Shown one piece after another: positions 58,891-64,000 of a stretch of DNA of 64,000 nucleotides. Source of the stretch: Coprinellus micaceus. Taxonomy: Eukaryota > Basidiomycota > Agaricomycetes > Agaricales > Psathyrellaceae. Made by a program: the position numbers and the translations under genes. The notes beneath the pieces were generated by a model, which worked only from the letters and a program-made list of their open reading frames with translations, was not told where the DNA came from and ran no database searches. Positions within the stretch are counted from its first letter, which is position 1. Each line of letters begins with the position of its first letter. The stretch spans positions 2,356,001-2,420,000 of the forward strand of contig OX596343.1 of NCBI GenBank assembly GCA_951394405.1, written 5' to 3'.

Positions 58891-59801
58891 GCTGCCGAGA
58901 AGGAAAATCCCGAGGGGTGCAGCACAGCTCTCACAGCAGCTTCACTCGAGACGTCTACCCTGCCTCCAGAGGAGCCCAATAATTCGGCGTCTAGTTCAGC
59001 AACGACAGCAACGGCCGATGGTCCCAGCAACCCCACTGGTGCTGCCCCTGCCCAGGTTGAAGTACTCCAGGAACCTGCGAAGCAAGCGGCCTCCATTCCT
59101 TCAAAGCTGCCTCTCGTAAACCCCCTGTGAGTACCTCACCAGGCCGCCTCACCTGTCGTCGCTTATTCACCATTTGAAAAGTGCTCGTTTTGCGAAGCCA
59201 GCCCCTGCCACTGCCACTGGTAGTGCACCAGGTAAGTTTTTCACCCTAGCTAAAACATCTCTCCCTGAGTTGCAAATGATTTGTGTGCAGGTACGACGGC
59301 TACACCAACACCCCCAGTAGGAGCATCTGCCTTGGCCAGCACCACCCCGCCTGGCGACCCGACTCGGTCAACGATGGCCGTTATACCAGTCCCTGATGCT
59401 ACTGCTGTCTCCGGCGAGTCGTCCGCTGCGCTAAATGCAGCCTCTTCTGTCGTTGTTGACCGCCATCCTGTGACCAAGAGCAAGAACCAGAAGAAGCCAA
59501 ATCCTTACAAGTTCGACAAAACGAGCTGTGCCCAGTGGTAAACAGATTCTCTAAGTCTACTCACGAATTTCACCGAGCTTATGACACCTATAGGAATCTC
59601 TTTGGTGTCGAATATGCGAGCAAACAGGCAACACACCCCACGAGGGATGAGGTGAAGGCGGCGTATGCATCCCTTGATCTCGAGACAAAGCAGGTGTGTA
59701 TGTGCCCTTGGGCCTGGGCCTTCCTGCTGTTCAGTCTACTGAAATACACCTAGCATTGGACGAACATCCGGGAAGAAAAACTGGCTGAACGTAAAGCATA
59801 G
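58891..59801 (+). CDS. Low-complexity protein with a C-terminal HMG-box-like domain, 5' end unresolved
   Basis: Exons 58891-59126, 59182-59231, 59291-59537, 59594-59693 and 59754-59801 join in frame to a TAG at 59799-59801. The first 200 residues are Ala/Thr/Pro/Ser-rich and probably disordered. The last 70 read KNQKKPNPYKFDKTSCAQWN, then THPTRDEVKAAYASLDLETK, QHWTNIREEKLAERKA. The pattern KKPNPYxxF-W-...-EVKxxYxxLxxExKQxW resembles an HMG box, so DNA binding is plausible but unproven. No in-frame ATG exists before 58891; the acceptor TTATCCTAG there implies an upstream exon. Confidence 0.5.
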
Positions 59802-60242
59802 GTGCATAGGTGTCGAGTATCCTCAATCCCGCCTTCCATTCAACCGCTCTGAACCACGCTCAACCGTGGCGAATCAAAAGGTCTGATTTAGAACGATTCT
59901 GTACATTTCACTGTCGTAAATAGGCTACCAAATTCATTTACTTTCAATCATTCTAACGTGCTGAGAGTCGTCTCTTGCCATCAGCGCGAGGGGGTGTTGC
60001 CCGAGCAGCCCGAGCTACTCAACCCTAGGACCCCGTTAGCGGTTTCGGCTACGGGGTCCTACTCCCCTTTATGGAAATCCATCAAACGCGGCATGGTGCC
60101 GAAGCCCCTGTCTCAAACGCGAGGTTGAGCTGAGGAGAACATGTCGACTCAATCCATATGTTCTTCATCCGTTCACCAACCATAATAGGTATTCTGTATG
60201 CAATAGGCTCCATTATTTTCACAAATTCATCGCACTGTTGCA
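59802..60242. other. Intergenic; no supported gene
   Basis: 3' flank of the HMG-box-like gene and upstream region of the next ORF. Nothing recognised. Confidence 0.4.
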
Positions 60243-60689
60243 ATGCCGCCCAAGTACGATGGCGTCCCCTTCTCCCCTCCAAAATACGCCGTTTTCCGCA
60301 CGAACGCTGGCCGTCGCGAAGATAAAGTCCAAATATTCCACCTCAGTGGTGACACTAAGTTCGAGCTACTTCAGTGCCCCACCTGTCTCCAGTTTCTCAG
60401 GCTCTTGGACTCCAGTGGGCAACCCGAAGCGTGCGAGATCCGCTTCGAGTGCTCAGACAACTTCACGGCCAAAGAAAAAGTCGAAAAAAGGTTGAAATTT
60501 ATGTATATATGTACAAATGCATGCAGGTTCACCGCTCTACATATCGCGCCCCTTTCGCTATCTAAGCGCGCATCGGCAGAGGTGCAAGCCGTGATGGCAT
60601 CAGGACCCCGACTGCCTTCGGGATGCCAGCTGGCTGGTGAGGTTGTTATTTCCGATTTGCTCGGACGACACCCCCTTGCATCAGCGTGA
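60243..60689 (+). CDS. Hypothetical ORF (148 aa)
   Basis: ATG-started single frame, MPPKYDGVPFSPPKYAVF... to LLGRHPLASA. A CPTC pair (LLQCPTCLQF) and a charged middle are visible. There is no known domain and no supporting neighbour. The ATG context (GCAATGCCG) is acceptable for fungi. It could be a small gene or chance. Confidence 0.3.
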   Translation: MPPKYDGVPFSPPKYAVFRTNAGRREDKVQIFHLSGDTKFELLQCPTCLQFLRLLDSSGQPEACEIRFECSDNFTAKEKVEKRLKFMYICTNACRFTALHIAPLSLSKRASAEVQAVMASGPRLPSGCQLAGEVVISDLLGRHPLASA

Positions 60690-61996
60690 ATCGCTAGCTA
60701 AAGGTGTGATTCATTGCGTACCACACAGGCTATCGCCCTCAACCAGAGACAATCATTTTTCTGGGAACGCCAGTCCCAGAATCGCATTCAGGGCAGTTGA
60801 GGTTGGTTACAAGAGATTCATCATCCTGTAACGTTTTGAAACACCTTCAACCGGCCTCAATCGTGCGCGTTGTCACTGGGCGTGAGTGGGCGCCTTTTCC
60901 ATCTCTGAGCGGACCGGATTTGTTCCGAGGAGTTGAACAGTCAAACGAGCTTTGGGCGCTTCTTCACTCCAATCACCACCTCCATCTGACCTCTACCTTC
61001 ATTTTGCGGTTTGAGAGACGATGTATGTCCTCTATAATCGAACAAGGGACGCGTTGAACCGACTTTCGTCGGCATCCACCGCGATACGAGTTCGTGGAAA
61101 GTGTTTGGAGGAGTGACCTCTAATCGAGGCGACGCGGTAATGAAGCAGTATCCCAGAGTCGTCAGCTAGGGGATGAGAGGAGTTTGGCGGCCGGGGCAAC
61201 GGGTTGGGTGAGTCCAGAGGCTCTAGAGATTGTCTCGTGGCTGATGCGACTCGCTATGGTGCGTCTAGCAACAGGCCTGCCTGTATTGTGCGGCGCATCT
61301 CGTAGCTGTCCAGGACAATGTAGTGTTCGTGGAGTTGTGCGCTGGGGAGATTCGCTCAGGGTTCTTCAGCAACTGATTCCTGAACTGAGTCACGGAGGGA
61401 GGGACGATGCAACGACACACGATACGCCCTCACATATGTGTGCAAACCTGGCCGACGATGACGAATGACCTACCAAATGCTCGAGAATTATAGTCCTGAA
61501 GGTATCCTCGAGGGAGATACTTGTTGTCACTCATGTACTTGAAGTGGCCAGTGACCGCGGTCCCAACCCCAGAAGACAGTGCAGGTAGAGCTAGGCGCAA
61601 ACGTAGCGACCGCTTTTGCTCTTATAATTGCCCATCCCTCCGCCCGACAATGGACATGCACGCGACCGTCAAAACGTCGGGAAGCTGGTCACTGGTGTGT
61701 AGTTGCCCCTTCGTATGTGCAACCCTCTTGTGCATCGGTTTCTCTTCACATCCTGTTAGTCCACACTCGAAGACATAGAAGGCGAGGAAGAATACTCCAT
61801 CCCGGAAGGGGCTTCTTTCCTCATAACCCTTCTAGCGTCGATCGCAGCCACTGGATAAATGCCACTCGATCACGTCGTGGGACCCAGTGGCAAGCCTACC
61901 CAAACTGACGCGCTTTCTACACCTCGCCACTTCACTGCATTTGTTCCTCTACCACTACCACCTCACATTCAACCTCGCCTTATGTTTTTCGTTACC
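60690..61996. other. Intergenic; no supported gene
   Basis: Short frames only; upstream region of kinase-fold copy 2. Confidence 0.4.
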
Positions 61997-64000
61997 ATGG
62001 AGCAACCACAGAAAGACCTAGCAGAGAAAGCCCAAGTTTCGGAGGAAGAGAAGCGTACGTTAATTCCTTAGGGTCCACCAGCGAGCACTGACCCATACTT
62101 TACCTTCAGCCGTCGACGAGTGGCTTGAGAAACAACGCGAAGGACTCCGCCAAAAGGCGGAGAAGTTCAAGGCCAAGTCGAAGGAGGAGATCGACGACAA
62201 GCGACCCGCCAAGTCTCGCCGGGACTACCTCGACTTCATCGCCCTCTGGCATTCGGGGACGAAGCCTTCCGTAGGCCCCGACGCCACTCCAGAAGAAAAG
62301 GAGGAAGACCGCCAACGCCGCCTTTCTGCGTTGAGCACCAAACACCGGCGGGTGTTCTCGACGTGGCCTCGAGATCCCGACGGGAAAGTCATCGGCCCAG
62401 ACGAGACCGCGGGTACGGGGAAGCAGGCGCCCAATGGGATCGAGGCGTGGGGTGGCTCGCTCTTTGACTTTTACCATGTCGCACGCGTCCCGGCGGTCGA
62501 GAACTACATACTCTTTACGACGGGCAGCAGGCTCCTTGCGTGGATGAAGAAGCATGGGGAGACGTTTGCGGAAGACCAGCTCGCCCTGGCGGAGAGGGAG
62601 CCGCCGCCGCGGGAAGTGCGTCCGTGGCCCGTTGGAGAGTCGTTCAAGGATATCGACCGGAGGGTGAAGATGTTCCAGCCGTTCAAGGACCAGGGGAAAA
62701 CTCCTGTCAATAAAATTGAGTTCGGTCTGAGAGAGGTGTGTTGTTCCGTCTGTATTCGGCGACACGCACGCTAAGTTTGTCAATCCAGCCTTTCGTACCC
62801 ATTGCTGCAGCCCCCCTGCTTCAAGAACGCGTTCCGTTCAGGCTCCTGCCTAAGAAGCTCGTCGTCCACGATCCTTCGCGTCTCCTCAGAGCGAGCTATC
62901 GTTCTGGGGATCTGGGTAACGAGCCCAAGGAATGGGACGCCAAGCCCGACCTTGTCAGCGTATATCGTCTCGAGCTCTCCGAAGAAGGGAAGAAAAAGCT
63001 GAAGGAGGAAGACGACTTTCTCGAGAAGCTGGGAAAGCACGACAGCAAGGCGCTCGCCGACTTTCTTCAGAACCCTACTTCGGAGAATATGCCGCCAGAC
63101 CAGGGCATTCTGCTCCATACCGAAGAGCAAGAAGAGGTTGGGCCGTCGACTCCCGCGCTGTTCTTCGTCCATGGACCCGCTCCTATCAAGCAGCCAATCG
63201 AGGAAGCGCACGCATATCTCTCGCCCCACCACCTCGTCGGTCGGGGGAACCATTCATACGCGTTCAAAGTCGACTGGGAAGTGGCACGTTCGATGGTGGT
63301 ACCCGATCACCTTTGCCATACCTGCGTCATTGAGAAGGGTTTAGCGATCGTGCACAAAGAGGATGGGCCCAAGGGGGAGAAGAGGAACCCTCAGTGGAAC
63401 GAACGCTCCGGGAAAGTCGTAGAGGTGGTCGACTTTTCCCCGAGTGTAGTCTCGACCGTCATCGACCCCAGTGGAGAGGACATTCTCAACGAAGATGGCG
63501 AAGAGGTCCTCTACGAGATCCAGGCACGTCGCCTCAGGATCAATAAGCAGTACCATGGGCCGCTTCGCGTCATTCATACCGGCATCGAGTATCAGAACCC
63601 CGAGAACGGACCCCTCTGCAAGCACCTCGCAGAGCGGGAGCAGCCGCCTTCGCTCACTGCCAGCGTCAGTGTCGTTGCCAAGCTCTCGCACCCATACGAC
63701 GATCACCTGCCGCACGAGGCGAAGAAGTATCAGGAATTCCCTACGCATTTCTTCCAGCACTTTACCGGGTTCAACCAACTTCGACCCTTGCAGGACCCGT
63801 TCCCAGTTGGAGCGCTTGTGCCTCAGTTCTATGGGTACTACGTTCCGGAGGGCAATAAGCCGATGATCTTTGATAAGAGTGTGCCGGGGAGTGGGGTTCC
63901 AGGGGAGGCGGGGAGGGCGGCGTGGAAGGAGACGAACTTGAAGTACGACTATAGGAGCCCGATTATGTTGTTGGAGCACTGTGGGAGGGCGATTCCGAAT
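61997..64000 (+). CDS. Kinase-fold protein, copy 2, cut by the window end (at least 3 exons)
   Basis: Exons 61997-62054, 62110-62735 and 62789 to beyond 64000 give at least 630 residues. The exon plan and phases equal those of copy 1 at 52507-54919, and identity is high by eye from TKHRRVFS onward (for example HHLVGRGNHSYAFKVDWE, GPLCKHLAERE, FFQHFTGFNQLRPL, RSPIMLLEHCGRAIP). The start is taken at 61997 because of its ACCATGG context; an in-frame ATG 15 nt earlier is possible. The N-terminal 30 residues differ from copy 1. The catalytic-loop exon lies outside the window. Confidence 0.7.

Noticed and set aside
1..64000. CRISPR arrays, prokaryotic defence systems or operons
   Set aside because: No regular short-repeat/spacer array and no prokaryotic gene organisation; introns and codon use are fungal throughout.

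Overview
The window reads as nuclear DNA of a filamentous basidiomycete, most likely a wood- or litter-decaying agaricomycete. The evidence is many 45-90 nt introns with GTRNGY starts and CTNAC branch sites, several genes with ten or more exons, a single-polypeptide ATP citrate lyase, the basidiomycete-type DUF6533 membrane family, a DUF1996-CBM1 secreted protein, an SGNH/CE3-type esterase and an intradiol dioxygenase. No prokaryotic, organellar or viral features were seen. Gene models were built by hand by joining open frames at splice sites that keep phase.

Layout. 1-9.9 kb: an orphan protein with a repeated Cys module (1991-4001), a secreted DUF1996-CBM1 gene (minus, 4243-6125) containing a 5-nt micro-exon, a start-less orphan ORF, and an NFKBIL1-like J-domain gene (minus). 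10-31.9 kb: a repeat-shaped accessory region. A segment of about 3.4 kb is present twice in direct orientation (copy A 9992-13372, copy B 22632 onward). It carries a secreted six-hairpin-glycosidase-like gene. Copy A is truncated; copy B is split by a complete 5.67-kb Ty1/copia retrotransposon with matching LTRs and one long open frame, so neither copy is intact here. Copy B also has a 317-bp hAT-like MITE that is absent at the same site of copy A. Between the copies lie an intron-dense orphan gene, a second MITE and gene-poor DNA.

32-43.7 kb: a divergent pair of small orphan paralogues, a full ATP citrate lyase gene (cytosolic acetyl-CoA supply), a secreted SGNH esterase and a two-exon orphan. 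43.6-52 kb: a 13-exon DUF6533 seven-helix gene, a 12-exon amino-acid permease, a 1.2-kb hAT-like element and a ten-exon hydroxyquinol/catechol-type dioxygenase. 52.5-64 kb: two divergent copies of a large kinase-fold family flank ribosomal protein eL20 and an HMG-box-like gene; the right-hand copy runs off the window.

The carbohydrate-active genes and the ring-cleaving dioxygenase fit plant cell-wall and aromatic catabolism. I found no operon-like or immune-type system. The most informative features are the nested history of duplication and insertion, and the micro-exons.
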